A stretch of 64,000 nucleotides of DNA from contig JAJYYK010000001.1 of assembly GCA_021801025.1 (NCBI GenBank), positions 124,001 through 188,000 on the forward strand, written 5' to 3'. A model generated the notes under the pieces. The model saw nothing but the letters and a program-made list of their open reading frames with translations, was not told the origin of the DNA and ran no database searches. This document shows positions 45,801 to 54,805 of this stretch, piece by piece. The number at the start of each line of letters is the position of its first letter. Position 1 is the stretch's first letter. Made by a program: the position numbers and the translations under genes. This stretch comes from Pseudomonadota bacterium. GTDB lineage: Bacteria; Pseudomonadota; Gammaproteobacteria; Burkholderiales; Sulfuriferulaceae.

Positions 45801-45925
45801 TGGCAGTGATTTCCGGTTTGGCGATACAGCCGGTGCTGGTGCTGGTGGTGATGCCTGTTTTGTATCGTGTGCTGGTTGGGCGGAAACGCATGGCGGTGGT
45901 TTCGGATTTGAATTCCATACCTTGA
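42842..45925 (+). CDS. RND-family inner-membrane efflux transporter (AcrB/CzcA superfamily)
   Basis: 1027 residues with the twelve-helix RND pattern: helix 1 (about 20-37), a large periplasmic loop, helices 2-6, a second loop, helices 8-12. Conserved RND segments: GLFPNVSFPRVVVT, the GIGLIIDDAIVM-like AAAVGLIIDDAIVMTEHIV in helix 4, and the FMPAMDEGGF block after helix 7, which recalls the heavy-metal (CzcA/CusA) branch. The CusA methionine triad cannot be assigned by eye, so metal or hydrophobic-drug efflux remain open. Confidence 0.92.
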   Translation: MSAVKLMSQESWMQRHRRTILFVLAIFALAGAVAGFRLPVGLFPNVSFPRVVVTLDAGDRPADLMMLSVTQPVEVAVRRLPGVQSVRSTTSRGSAEISVDFGWGTSMGLATAALSQAVTQILPNLPAGTQMTVRRMDPTVFPILAYSLTSDRQSQSVLYDLARYQLLPLLSGISGVAQVEVQGGEREEYQVEVNPARLNAYGLSVQDVTQALAAANIVNVVGRLEDHYKLYLAVADSRVHSVMQLRDLTIRTPSGALVPLGRIAEVSDGVMPHWTRVTADGRQAVLLNIFQQPGANSVQIAQDVAAKLAAYHAHLPAGAKLANWYDQSALVLESAKSVRDAMLMGTGLAIFVLWLFLRNVRITLIALAIVPVVLSVTVLMLYVLGMSFNIMTLGGMAAAVGLIIDDAIVMTEHIVRRLRDGGGPAHQRIMLAASEFIRPLAGSSAATIIIFVPLAFLTGVTGAFFKALSLTMASGLLISFFVTWTATPILAEHLLRSTDAGQDGKWTHQVQAFYGRLMARLLARPVWLLVLLVPLFVIGILAFQRVGTGFMPAMDEGGFTLDYHSAPGTSLTETNRLLNQVEMILRADPDVETYSRRTGAQLGGGITEANEGDFFVRLRHGQRAPIAQVMDRIRNRIEQNVPGLNIELAQLMEDEIGDLTAVPQPIEVKLFGDDQAALEQAAHRVQTQISAIAGVVDTRDGIHPAGDALEIHVDPVRAALEGMSVDAVSQALGNDLAGNVATQIQRSAKMVGVRVRVPFDLRGRVADVARLQIRAPDGHLFPLGRIAKIEAVSGQPQIERENLKHMIAVTGRISGRSMGAVMTDVRRVVGASGNLPMGVYFELGGLYAQQQQAFQGMAAVFVAALGLVCVLLLWIYERFQIALAIMVMPLLSSLAVVTGLWLFGNELDISSMMGMTMIIGIVTEAAIFYFSEFYELPDEMPLTEALILAGKNRMRPIAMTGFAAMLTLLPLAITWGHSASMQQPLAVAVISGLAIQPVLVLVVMPVLYRVLVGRKRMAVVSDLNSIP

Positions 45926-45969
45926 ATAACGCCTGCTCGATAAATGCTTCTGAATATCGTATTGCCATT

Positions 45970-46007
45970 GTCGCCTCCACCCCTCAAAATTAAATTTTTG
46001 AGGCGAC
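45970..46007 (+). terminator. Hairpin after the RND operon
   Basis: GTCGCCTC (45970-45977) pairs with GAGGCGAC (46000-46007), with an alternative inner hairpin CCTCAAAA / TTTTTGAGG. Located 45 bp past the RND stop. Likely operon end. Confidence 0.6.
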
Positions 46008-46285
46008 AACTAGTCTGACACCGGGGGCGAGTGTATCGATTCTCGTCCTCAGTGAAGTTCTCTGTATAATGCAAAAGGTAAGGGTATACTTTCGTCAACA
46101 GGGTTCTCGCAGAGATGAAACGAGATGACAGAAGGATTGTTTTACCCTCACACTGTCTGTTTTAATCGCAATTGATTAGTTTGCTCGAGCGTATCCTTAA
46201 ACTTGCCAATTTATGTTAAGCATGCGACATCTATATAATTTATCAAGATTTTTTATGTTTTTAAGTGAATATAGGAGATTTTATT
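46008..46285 (+). other. AT-rich upstream region of the 99-residue gene
   Basis: About 280 bp without a gene, increasingly AT-rich towards 46260. It should contain the promoter of the gene at 46286. No named motif is visible. Confidence 0.35.
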
Positions 46286-46585
46286 ATGCAAACGGCAGAA
46301 CAGCATACACATATTGGTCAAATATTAAATAAGTCGAGAGACTTACCCAAGGACCCCAAAAATGAGCGGGTGGTTATGTGGAAGGTATTTCGCGATGAAG
46401 CCGCAGCGCTCGAGTATTCGAATCATATTCTTCTTGAGCCGGATCAGCGCATCGTGGGTGGACGTAGCACGGATTCTGTCGGCGTTTTATTTTGGTTGGG
46501 GGTAGAAGTGGATGACGTGGCGGCGTGGGGCAATACGCATGCCATTCAGTTGGTTGATCCCTTTGATGGCACGGGTATGTCGTAA
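46286..46585 (+). CDS. 99-residue soluble protein of unknown function
   Basis: Starts at ATG 46286 with AGGAG nine bases before. Not recognised. Composition is soluble and mixed alpha/beta: QILNKSRDLPKDPKNERVVMWKVFRDEAAALEYSNHILLE then RIVGGRSTDSVGVLFWLGVEVDDVAAW. No signal peptide or metal motif. Stands alone between the RND operon and ridA with its own ribosome site, so it is likely a real gene. Confidence 0.75.
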   Translation: MQTAEQHTHIGQILNKSRDLPKDPKNERVVMWKVFRDEAAALEYSNHILLEPDQRIVGGRSTDSVGVLFWLGVEVDDVAAWGNTHAIQLVDPFDGTGMS

Positions 46586-46683
46586 TGGAGAAGCTGTCGC
46601 AATAAGTGGGCTAAAGAGGAGCGTGAGCGCATTATCCTTTTTGTGAACACTCGCGAAAAATACGCAAGTTGGAGAGGTTTTTA

Positions 46684-47067
46684 ATGGATAAACAAATTAT
46701 TTCTACCGTCGATGCGCCTGCAGCAATCGGCACTTATTCGCAAGCGGTGCGGGTGGGTAACGCGGTTTATCTTTCCGGCCAGATTGGATTAAATCCCGTG
46801 AATATGGAAATGGAAGCGGGTATTGATGCCCAAATTCACCGGGTGTTTTCCAATTTGCGCGCGGTGGTTGAAGCGGCGGGTGCAAATTTGGGTGATGTCG
46901 TGAAATTGAATGTGTTTTTGACAGATCTAACTCACTTTGGCAAAGTAAATGAAGTCATGGCACAATACTTTACAGCGCCTTACCCTGCGCGTGCTGCGGT
47001 GGGCGTGGCTGCTTTGCCGCGCGGCGCGCTGGTGGAGGCGGATGGTGTGGTGGTGATTACCCTGTAA
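46684..47067 (+). CDS. ridA: RidA-family enamine/imine deaminase
   Basis: 127 residues from ATG 46684 (GGAGAGG upstream): [42 protein letters not shown] and the catalytic Arg in [14 protein letters not shown]. Hydrolyses reactive enamine intermediates of PLP enzymes. Follows the usual spoT-ridA-recG neighbourhood, here split by the RND operon and the 99-residue gene. Confidence 0.95.
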   Translation: MDKQIISTVDAPAAIGTYSQAVRVGNAVYLSGQIGLNPVNMEMEAGIDAQIHRVFSNLRAVVEAAGANLGDVVKLNVFLTDLTHFGKVNEVMAQYFTAPYPARAAVGVAALPRGALVEADGVVVITL

Positions 47068-47077
47068 TGTTTTGAGT

Positions 47078-49114
47078 ATGGCTAAAACCCCCGATTCGGA
47101 TGCGAGCCTGGTGGATTTGCCTGCCGCATTTGCCCGCTTGGGTTTGCATACCTACGCAGATCTGTTGTTGTATTTTCCCTTGCGTTACGAAGACGAGACG
47201 CAAATTACGCCCATCAGTGATGTACGAACGGCTTGTACAATTCAGATACAGGGTGAGGTGGTGCAGATTGAAACGGCACGCCCTCCCCAGCGTCAAATGA
47301 GCGTGGTGTTGCGCGATGCCGGTGGTGAAATCAGACTGCGTTTTTTGCACAGTTATCCGGGGCAGGCCGCTCAAATGGCGGTTGGGCGTTTGATCCGGGC
47401 CGTTGGAGAGGTGCGCGTCGGGCTTTTTGGCGCCGAGATGGTGCACCCGCGCTGGCGTAAGGTCGAAATGAATACCCCCCTGATTGACAGCCTGACCCCT
47501 GTGTATTCGGTGGCGGCGGGCTTGTCACAAACCCTGTTGCGTAAACATATCAAACTCGCACTGGCTCAGGAGCAATGGGTGGATACCGTACCAGAAGTGG
47601 TACGGAACAGATTGAAATTGATGGGATTTTCGGACAGTGTGTTATGTTTGCATCGGCCTTCGCCGGAGATTTCCGCTGAACACCTGATGACACGGACACA
47701 CCCGGCATGGCGGCGGATTAAATTTGATGAGCTGTTGGCACAACAGTTGTCCTTGCGACTGGCGCGAGCACGCAGGCGTGCAGCGGGTGCGGCGCGATTA
47801 AAAGATGATCTGCATTTATCCGGCAAGTTGTTGGCGAATTTACCGTTCATACTAACGGATGCACAGCAACGGGTGTGGCGTGAGATTGCAACAGATTTGG
47901 TGTCGGCAGTGCCCATGCAGCGCTTGTTGCAGGGTGATGTCGGTAGCGGAAAAACCATTGTCGCCGCACTGGCGGCGGCCCATGCCATCGGCGCCGGATT
48001 TCAGGTGGTGTTCATGGCGCCCACTGAGTTATTGGCCGAGCAGCATTTTCGCAAGTTGCGTAGCTGGTTCGAGCCCTTGGGTATTTCTGTGGCGTGGTTG
48101 TCTGGTGGATTGCCAAAAAAAGCACGGCAAGTGGCGTTGGAAGATTTGCAACAGGGGCGTGCGCAATTGGCGGTGGGCACGCATGCCCTGTTCCAGACGG
48201 ATGTGGTATTTGCCCGCTTGGGCCTGGCAGTGGTGGACGAACAACATCGTTTTGGTGTGGCGCAGCGGTTGGCTTTGCGTGCCAAGGGCCATGCGCCCCA
48301 TCAATTGATGATGAGTGCGACGCCCATCCCTCGCACTTTGGCGATGAGTTACCATGCGGATTTGGATGTATCGGTGATTGACGAATTGCCACCTGGTCGA
48401 ACACCTGTCATGACCAAACTGGTCGATGGCGGTCGCCGTGATCAGTTGATTGCGTGGGTGCGTGCGAGGTGTGAACAAGGGGCGCAGGTGTATTGGGTCT
48501 GCCCTTTGATCGATGAGTCCGAGTCGTTGCAATTGCAAACCGCTATGGATACCCATGCGGCGTTGACGGTTGCGATGCCCGAAGTTTCAGTTGGTCTGAT
48601 TCATGGCCGCTTGCGCTCAGCGGAGAAAGCGGAGGTGATGGCCGCATTCGCTGCCAATATATTGAACGTGCTGGTGGCGACGACAGTGATTGAGGTGGGA
48701 GTAGATGTACCGAATGCTTCATTGATGGTGATTGAACACGCTGAGCGCATGGGTTTGGCGCAATTACACCAATTGCGCGGGCGCGTGGGACGGGGTGCAG
48801 AACGCAGTGTGTGCGTGTTGTTGTACCATGAACCTCTGTCGGAGATGGCGCGGGCGCGACTCAAGGTAATTTTTGAAAGTACGGATGGCTTTCATGTGGC
48901 GCGTGAAGATTTGCGTTTGCGGGGACCCGGTGAGTTTTTGGGCGCCAGGCAGTCCGGGGCGCCGATATTGCGTTTTGCCGATATTGAGTTGGATGCGGAA
49001 TTGGTAGATCAGGCGCGAGACGCGGCTGATTTGATGCTGTGGGAGCACCCTTTGGAAGTGAGCGCTCACTTGGTTCGTTGGTATGGAGATCGTCAAGGTT
49101 TTATTCAAAGTTAG
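47078..49114 (+). CDS. recG: ATP-dependent DNA helicase RecG
   Basis: 678 residues from ATG 47078; TTG 47072 is an alternative. Wedge/OB domain at the N terminus (about 45-150), helicase motifs GDVGSGKTIVA (Walker A), VVDEQHRFGVAQR (DEQH box), MSATPIPRTLA, TTVIEVGVDVP and QLRGRVGRG. Regresses stalled forks and branch-migrates Holliday junctions. N-terminal part is slightly shorter than in E. coli, which is normal in this class. Confidence 0.97.
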   Translation: MAKTPDSDASLVDLPAAFARLGLHTYADLLLYFPLRYEDETQITPISDVRTACTIQIQGEVVQIETARPPQRQMSVVLRDAGGEIRLRFLHSYPGQAAQMAVGRLIRAVGEVRVGLFGAEMVHPRWRKVEMNTPLIDSLTPVYSVAAGLSQTLLRKHIKLALAQEQWVDTVPEVVRNRLKLMGFSDSVLCLHRPSPEISAEHLMTRTHPAWRRIKFDELLAQQLSLRLARARRRAAGAARLKDDLHLSGKLLANLPFILTDAQQRVWREIATDLVSAVPMQRLLQGDVGSGKTIVAALAAAHAIGAGFQVVFMAPTELLAEQHFRKLRSWFEPLGISVAWLSGGLPKKARQVALEDLQQGRAQLAVGTHALFQTDVVFARLGLAVVDEQHRFGVAQRLALRAKGHAPHQLMMSATPIPRTLAMSYHADLDVSVIDELPPGRTPVMTKLVDGGRRDQLIAWVRARCEQGAQVYWVCPLIDESESLQLQTAMDTHAALTVAMPEVSVGLIHGRLRSAEKAEVMAAFAANILNVLVATTVIEVGVDVPNASLMVIEHAERMGLAQLHQLRGRVGRGAERSVCVLLYHEPLSEMARARLKVIFESTDGFHVAREDLRLRGPGEFLGARQSGAPILRFADIELDAELVDQARDAADLMLWEHPLEVSAHLVRWYGDRQGFIQS

Positions 49115-49234
49115 TTTTGGTGAAAATCGCCGCGTATGGGGTTGCTAACCTAAAAGACGGCTATTGACCGGTGTTGAGGGAAGTGATGTACAACAATATT
49201 TTCAGTATTTCACCGCTGTTTTCAGGTTGCCAGC

Positions 49235-49780
49235 ATGGCAAATTGGAGTAAGCATTTAATTGGAGTCCCTGCGGGGGTGCGATCATGGTTAACGGACAGG
49301 GCGTCGTTGACGCAAAAATTGCGAACGGGGTGTGTGAATTTTAGCGTACAGGGGGTGCGCCAACGCGTTGGACATCTTCTTGCGGATGAGTCTGCTATCG
49401 CAGGTGTGTCGGCCACACGCACAGCTTGGGTACGCGAAGTCACGCTGACCTGTGCTGATCGCCCCTTGGTGTACGCGCACAGCATTTTGCCGCATGGCAG
49501 CCTGGTTGGGGCATGGAAGCTGTTGATGGTCTTGGGCGCCCGTCCTTTGGGCGCCAGTTTGTTTACCGATGCGCGGGTGCGACGTGCACAATTGGAGTAC
49601 TGTCGCTTGCGCGCGCGCCATCCTTTGTATCAAAGAGCGGTAGCCAGATTAGAATATTTTCCCGAATTCTTGTGGGCGCGGCGTTCACAATTCTGGTGTG
49701 GTAATCGCCGGATTGTGGTCACCGAGATATATATGCCGGAAATTTTTAGTCAGCAACGGTATGTGAACAAAGACCATTAA
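49235..49780 (+). CDS. ubiC: Chorismate lyase UbiC
   Basis: 181 residues of the UbiC fold: SLTQKLR, WVREVTLTCADRPLVYAHSILP, a substrate-lid region LGARPLGASLFTD and WARRSQFW near the end. Splits chorismate to 4-hydroxybenzoate and pyruvate, the first committed step of ubiquinone synthesis. ubiA lies beyond one divergent gene. Confidence 0.93.
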   Translation: MANWSKHLIGVPAGVRSWLTDRASLTQKLRTGCVNFSVQGVRQRVGHLLADESAIAGVSATRTAWVREVTLTCADRPLVYAHSILPHGSLVGAWKLLMVLGARPLGASLFTDARVRRAQLEYCRLRARHPLYQRAVARLEYFPEFLWARRSQFWCGNRRIVVTEIYMPEIFSQQRYVNKDH

Positions 49781-49797
49781 GCATGCTTGTGGCAAAA

Positions 49798-50415
49798 TCA
49801 GGGTAAACGGTCAGATTGCAGGCGTGGCAACTGGATATGCCAGCGTATGGCTGCGAGGCGTGCTGTCACGATGCTTGTCATCGAAAAGAGAACTGCCAGA
49901 TCGTGGTTGATGTTGAACTGGTTGAGCAGAATGAATAATATCGCTCCAGCCAGCGAAGCTGTCGCATAAATATCAGTACGAAAAATGAGCGGTATTTCAT
50001 TGCACAAGATGTCGCGTATGACTCCGCCAAAGACGCCGGTAATCACACCCATTAAACTGGCAATGAGCCAGTCGGTATTGAATTTGAGCGCGATATTGGT
50101 TCCAATCACCGTAAACAGTGCCAGTCCGATTGCATCGGGAATGAGAAAAAAATCTTTCGGTAGATTGAGGTGGCGGATAAGAAAAAAGGTGATGGTGCAG
50201 GCAAGTGTGCCGACCACCACGTAACTTGGATCATGCACCCAGTAGACGGGTAAGCGGCCAAGCAGTATATCTCGTAGCGTTCCTCCGCCAATGCCGGCGA
50301 TGACGGCGATGACGACCGCGCCGAACCAGTCAAGTTCGCGATGTTGTGCTTCCAGTGTTGCCGTGATTGCACAAACAGCCACAGCACAGAGGTCCAAAAA
50401 ATAGATGAGTGTCAT
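49798..50415 (-). CDS. TRIC/YadS-type (UPF0126) membrane channel
   Basis: 205 residues with seven hydrophobic helices and two glycine-rich repeats, AVVIAVIAGIGGGTLRDILLG and GVITGVFGGVIRDILCNEIP, the signature of prokaryotic trimeric intracellular cation channels. Probable K+ or cation channel in the inner membrane. Divergent from ubiA and convergent to ubiC. Confidence 0.92.
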   Translation of the reverse strand: MTLIYFLDLCAVAVCAITATLEAQHRELDWFGAVVIAVIAGIGGGTLRDILLGRLPVYWVHDPSYVVVGTLACTITFFLIRHLNLPKDFFLIPDAIGLALFTVIGTNIALKFNTDWLIASLMGVITGVFGGVIRDILCNEIPLIFRTDIYATASLAGAILFILLNQFNINHDLAVLFSMTSIVTARLAAIRWHIQLPRLQSDRLP

Positions 50416-50526
50416 GGGGTTATAAAAAATGCATCAGAAAATTCTATCCCGGATATTACACGAATTTTCGTGAATTCATGTAATATCTGGCGTAAAGGCT
50501 TGTTCAATCAGTATGGGATGAATGGT

Positions 50527-51393
50527 ATGGCAGGGATAATGCAACGGCTTGATCAGTATGAAAAATTAATGCGCCTCGATAAGCCTGTTGGCATTTTGTT
50601 ATTGTTATGGCCTACCTTATGGGCATTGTGGCTGGCAGGGAATGGGCACCCAGCGATTTGGATCGTGTGGATTTTTGTATTGGGGACTGTTCTGATGCGC
50701 TCTGCCGGGTGTGTGATGAACGATTATGCCGACCGTGAATTTGATGGGCATGTGCGGCGTACCAGCAACCGGCCTATGGTAACAGGGCAAGTGAGTAAAC
50801 GGGAAGCCGTGATATTGGCGACCTTGCTGAGTTTTTTTTCTTTTCTGTTAATACTTCATTTGGGCAGTTTAGTACGCTGGTTATCGGTACCGGCGTTGTT
50901 GCTGGCAGGAACCTATCCTTACACCAAGCGGTTTTTGTCTGTACCACAAGCTTATTTGGGTGTGGCATTTGGGTTTGGTATTCCGATGGCTTATGCTGCT
51001 TTGCAAAATCAAATTCCCCTGAATGCGTGGTTATTGTTGCTGGCCAATGTATTTTGGGCGGTGGCTTACGATACTGAATACGCGATGGTCGATAAGGCAG
51101 ATGATCTTAAAATTGGCATCCACACCTCAGCCATTACTTTTGGCCGATTCGATGTGTTGGCCGTGATGGGTTGTTACAGCATCACCCTGTTATTACTGGC
51201 TTGGGTGGGTAGGCGCATGCATCTTGGCTGGATTTTTTATTTGGGCTTGTGTGTGGCAGGGGCAATTGCGGTATATCATTATACACTTATCCGAAATCGC
51301 GACCCAAGTCAGTGCTTTAAAGCATTTTTACATAATAACTGGTTAGGGGCCGCGGTATTTGTTGGCTTAGTGTTGGACACTTTATTGAGGTAA
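50527..51393 (+). CDS. ubiA: 4-hydroxybenzoate polyprenyltransferase UbiA
   Basis: 288 residues from ATG 50527; ATG 50518 and 50539 are also possible, and the longer open frame to 50341 is not supported. Polytopic membrane enzyme with both aspartate-rich motifs: NDYADREFDGHV and DKADDLKIG, and MRLDKPVGILLLLWPTLWALW. Prenylates 4-hydroxybenzoate. Three bases separate it from the Rrf2 gene. Confidence 0.96.
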   Translation: MAGIMQRLDQYEKLMRLDKPVGILLLLWPTLWALWLAGNGHPAIWIVWIFVLGTVLMRSAGCVMNDYADREFDGHVRRTSNRPMVTGQVSKREAVILATLLSFFSFLLILHLGSLVRWLSVPALLLAGTYPYTKRFLSVPQAYLGVAFGFGIPMAYAALQNQIPLNAWLLLLANVFWAVAYDTEYAMVDKADDLKIGIHTSAITFGRFDVLAVMGCYSITLLLLAWVGRRMHLGWIFYLGLCVAGAIAVYHYTLIRNRDPSQCFKAFLHNNWLGAAVFVGLVLDTLLR

Positions 51394-51396
51394 CTC

Positions 51397-51864
51397 ATGA
51401 TTCTTTCTCGTACCAGTCAATATGCTATTCAGGCTATGATTTATATGGCACTCCAGCCCACAGGAGCCCCTGTGCTCAATCGTGATGTGGCAGGAAGATT
51501 GAATGTGCCTGCGCCCTATTTGGCTAAAATTTTACAAAATTTGAGTAGAAATGGTTTGTTGTATTCGTTTCGCGGCAGGTTGGGTGGGTTTTGCTTGCGT
51601 GAAGATGCGGCAGACATGTCCTTGATGCAATTATTGCAATTAACAGAAGGGGTTGATTTTACTCAAAGCTGTTTGTTGGGGCTCAAAAAATGCAGCGATG
51701 AAACGGCGTGTCCCATGCATGTGAAATGGCTGCCGATTAAGGAGCAAATTATTGCGATGCTCAATCAGATGCGGCTTCATGATTTGGCTGGGGCGGTAAA
51801 AGAAGGTCGTTACCGTTTAACGGATATGCCTGCCGCCGCATGGCAGGCAGAGGGTATTGTTTAA
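51397..51864 (+). CDS. Rrf2-family transcriptional regulator with cysteine cluster
   Basis: 155 residues: N-terminal winged helix (SQYAIQAMIYMALQPTGAPVLNRDVAGRLNVPAPYLAKIL) and three Cys, C92, C99 and C105, in CLLGLKKCSDETAC. This spacing is like that of NsrR/IscR-type [Fe-S] sensors, so it may sense nitric oxide, oxygen or cluster status. It is linked to ubiA and faces fnr. Targets may include the adjacent respiratory genes (inference). Confidence 0.92.
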   Translation: MILSRTSQYAIQAMIYMALQPTGAPVLNRDVAGRLNVPAPYLAKILQNLSRNGLLYSFRGRLGGFCLREDAADMSLMQLLQLTEGVDFTQSCLLGLKKCSDETACPMHVKWLPIKEQIIAMLNQMRLHDLAGAVKEGRYRLTDMPAAAWQAEGIV

Positions 51865-51889
51865 CAGGTATAATCTCTTAAATTCGGGA

Positions 51890-52636
51890 TTATCGGTCTG
51901 CCCGGGTTTTCGAAGCCAGTTCACGCAATCGGCTATGATTGAGAAAGTGTATGGTTTTGTTCTGGAAGCAGATGATACCGTCTTCTTGAAAGCGTGTCAG
52001 AATGCGGCAAATCGTTTCTTGAGTCAGGCCCAAATGATTACCAAGATCCCCGCGAGACATAGTGAGTTTAAAGGGGGGGGTAGGCGAAGCGTCTTTATCC
52101 AGATGCCGGCAGAGGCTCAACAGATAGGTGGCCAATTTTTCGGTGGCATCTTTTTTCCCCAGTAGCAACATCATTTGTTGACCGCGCAGAATGGCGCGGC
52201 TCATGATGGCAAGCATCTGATGCTGTAAGTCAGGAAGCTGTCTGCTCAGCTCCTGGAAATGCGAAAACGGTATTTCGCAGAAACTTGTTGTTTCTAACGC
52301 GATGGCCTCGCTGTCGAAATATCCGGCTTCAATTGCATCGAGCCCAATTAATTCGCCCGGCCCATGAAAACTCGTAATTTGGGTTCTGCCATCTTCATTA
52401 ATGATATATGTTTTTGTCGAGCCAAGACGAATGGCATAGATCGCATGGAATGAATCGCCCTGCCGATAGAGGTATTCCCCTCGCCTTAAAACAAAGCGTC
52501 GCTTGATCAGGGCGTTGGAAAGGCTTGGATCTTCTCCATCACTTGCCAGGTGACACAACCTGTATAAACCGCAGTCTTCGCAAGCGATAAATTCGCAAGC
52601 GGGTTCCGGGGAATTTTCGTTAAATTGCTTGGGCAT
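51890..52636 (-). CDS. fnr: FNR-type oxygen-sensing regulator
   Basis: 248 residues. N-terminal Cys at 14, 19, 22 and 28 and Cys120 (TTSFC) can bind the oxygen-labile [4Fe-4S] cluster. cAMP-like beta roll, dimer helix, then helix-turn-helix GDLGNHLGLTQETICRILTRF. In the recognition helix E and R match FNR (E-x-x-x-R) while the usual Ser is Cys. A near-consensus FNR box stands before ccoN, 500 bp away. Confidence 0.94.
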   Translation of the reverse strand: MPKQFNENSPEPACEFIACEDCGLYRLCHLASDGEDPSLSNALIKRRFVLRRGEYLYRQGDSFHAIYAIRLGSTKTYIINEDGRTQITSFHGPGELIGLDAIEAGYFDSEAIALETTSFCEIPFSHFQELSRQLPDLQHQMLAIMSRAILRGQQMMLLLGKKDATEKLATYLLSLCRHLDKDASPTPPFKLTMSRGDLGNHLGLTQETICRILTRFQEDGIICFQNKTIHFLNHSRLRELASKTRADR

Positions 52637-53155
52637 AAAGGGTTCCGGTTGGGGTTAAGATCTCCAGCATTTCTCACAGCCCATGAGGGGTAAACGTGAC
52701 CAGATGTATTCATTATTCCAAAAATGACCATCTTCAAGATTACCTTCACCTGGATTGCCTCCGCCCTGTTCTTTGGTCATCACATCAGTCATGTCCTGAA
52801 ATATGAAATTGAGCAGTCGGATTGGTCATTCAAATACTCGATTGACAAATTCTAACGGTATGCTGACAAAATTACCATTGCCATTCGATGTGATTGCGTT
52901 ATGACTGTTTGACCGATCGATGGCAATTGCAGTTGCAGTTTTCAATACCCCCTTTAGGCTCATCATATTCTTTATTCTTTTCCTTGCTGGTTTAAAACCC
53001 CGGCCATCAGGCTGGCAGGAGCGCCGAACCCCGCCCTGACTAAGTATCCACCGGCCTGAAGACCTGTGACCTCATTGCTGACCAAACCCGAAGGTGGTCA
53101 ATCCTCAATGCTGATTAAAAATATTGTACTTAACATGCTTTTTTCGTTCATTTTA
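52637..53155. other. Upstream region of fnr and of the cbb3 operon
   Basis: About 520 bp between divergent fnr and ccoN. A 43-codon frame at 52724-52855 (+) is possible but has no ribosome site. An internal near-repeat CAATGCTGA / CATTGCTGA occurs at about 53080-53115. Nothing else is recognisable until the FNR box. Confidence 0.4.
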
Positions 53156-53169
53156 TTGATCCAGATCAT
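53156..53169 (+). promoter_or_regulatory. FNR box upstream of ccoN
   Basis: TTGAT-ccag-ATCAT, one mismatch from TTGAT-N4-ATCAA. Centred at about 53162.5. Confidence 0.75.
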
Positions 53170-53189
53170 ATTTATGACTGTTTGGATAA

Positions 53190-53195
53190 TATAGT
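53190..53195 (+). promoter_or_regulatory. Predicted -10 of the cbb3 operon promoter
   Basis: TATAGT at the distance expected for a class II FNR promoter: a start near 53203 places the FNR box at about -41. No -35 is needed in this class. This gives a leader of about 135 nt before ccoN. Confidence 0.6.
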
Positions 53196-53340
53196 ATATA
53201 AAGGTATTAAAGTGAAAAAAAGTATTGGGGAATTAGGACTATATTGTTATCACCAGTTAGTGGTATATTATTAGGCGGTGGAATAATTTTGGTTGGTGGT
53301 ATTTGCTGACTGTTGTAATCATTTTTTTAAGGAGGCTCAC

Positions 53341-54792
53341 GTGACGGCTACAGAAATCAGTAGTAATGAGCAATATAATTTCGAGATAGTAAAAAAATTC
53401 GCCTTTATGGCCGTAGTATGGGGATTAATCGGCATGTCGATAGGGGTGTATATCGCCTCGGAATTGGCGTGGCCATTTTTTAACCTGGATATCCCTTATA
53501 TTACCTTTGGCCGCTTGCGGCCTGCGCATACCTCCTCCGTCATTTTTGGCTTTGGTGGTAGCGCCTTGTTTGCGACCTCTTATTATATTGTCCAGCGTAC
53601 CTGTCAAGCGCGTCTCTTCGGCGAAGGGTTGGCGACATTTACATTCTGGGGTTGGCAAGCCGCGATTGTTCTGGCTGATATCAGCTATATGCTGGGTTAT
53701 ACCCAAGCACGTGAATACGCGGAAATGGAATGGCCGATAGATCTTCTGATTGAAGTTACCTGGGTGTCCTACCTGATTGTTTTTGTCGGTACTATTATGA
53801 AAAGGAAGCAGCCGCACATTTATGTGGCCAACTGGTTCTTCCTGTCCTTCATTTTGGCGACGGCATTGTTGCATACCTTCAATAACCTCGCTGTGCCGAT
53901 CAGTCTGTTCTCAATGAAATCCTACAGTTTGTTTGCCGGGACGCAGGATGCTATGACGCAGTGGTGGTACGGACACAATGCGGTAGGCTTCTTCCTCACT
54001 GCGGCCTTCCTGGGCATGATGTATTACTTCGTGCCGAAGCAGGCAGGTCGCCCGATTTACTCTTATCGTTTGTCAATTGTTCACTTTTGGGCTTTGTCCT
54101 TCCTGTACATGTGGGTCGGTGCGCACCACCTGCACTGGACTGCTTTGCCTGACTGGACTTCAACGCTGGCTGCTACATTCTCTATCATGCTGTTGCTGCC
54201 TTCATGGGGCGGTATGATCAACGGTATCATGACCTTGTCTGGTGCGTGGGATAAGTTGCGTACAGATCCTATTATGCGTTTTATGATTGTGGCGTTGTCT
54301 TTTTATGGCATGTCCACCTTCGAGGGCCCCTTAATGGCCTTGAAAGATGTGAATGCCTTGTCACACTATACTGACTGGACCGTGGGGCACGTGCATTCCG
54401 GTGCATTGGGTTGGGTGGCGATGATTACTTTCGGCTCGCTCTATCATATGATTCCCAAGTTGTGGAATACCAGGATATGGAGCGAAAAGTTGATTGGTAT
54501 TCACTTCTGGTTAGCAACGATCGGCGTGTTGATGTATATCACGGCAATGTGGATTTCAGGCATCACTCAAGGTTTGATGTGGCGTGCGTTTGACCAGTAT
54601 GGCAATTTACAGTATTCATTTGTGGAATCTGTCGCTGCCATGCATCCTTTGTACGCAATGCGTGCGTTTGGTGGCATGTTCTTCTTGAGCGGGATGGTGC
54701 TGATGGCCACGAATATTATGATGACCATCCGTCAGGGCGGTCGTGCAGCAGCCATTGCACCTGCAGTTAAACTTGCGAGTGCTGGTGTATAA
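53341..54792 (+). CDS. ccoN: Cytochrome cbb3 oxidase catalytic subunit CcoN
   Basis: 483 residues from GTG 53341, preceded by AAGGAGG at ideal distance; the ATG-like frame from 53293 is longer but lacks a site. Twelve-helix heme-copper subunit with heme and CuB ligands: [28 protein letters not shown] and [11 protein letters not shown]. Reduces oxygen with high affinity. First gene of ccoNOQP and the target of the FNR box. Confidence 0.98.
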   Translation: MTATEISSNEQYNFEIVKKFAFMAVVWGLIGMSIGVYIASELAWPFFNLDIPYITFGRLRPAHTSSVIFGFGGSALFATSYYIVQRTCQARLFGEGLATFTFWGWQAAIVLADISYMLGYTQAREYAEMEWPIDLLIEVTWVSYLIVFVGTIMKRKQPHIYVANWFFLSFILATALLHTFNNLAVPISLFSMKSYSLFAGTQDAMTQWWYGHNAVGFFLTAAFLGMMYYFVPKQAGRPIYSYRLSIVHFWALSFLYMWVGAHHLHWTALPDWTSTLAATFSIMLLLPSWGGMINGIMTLSGAWDKLRTDPIMRFMIVALSFYGMSTFEGPLMALKDVNALSHYTDWTVGHVHSGALGWVAMITFGSLYHMIPKLWNTRIWSEKLIGIHFWLATIGVLMYITAMWISGITQGLMWRAFDQYGNLQYSFVESVAAMHPLYAMRAFGGMFFLSGMVLMATNIMMTIRQGGRAAAIAPAVKLASAGV

Positions 54793-54805
54793 AGGGAGAG
54801 AATGA

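Noticed and set aside
52724-52855. 43-residue ORF upstream of ccoN
   Set aside because: Open frame with a hydrophobic start but no ribosome site; kept only as a remark in the intergenic entry.
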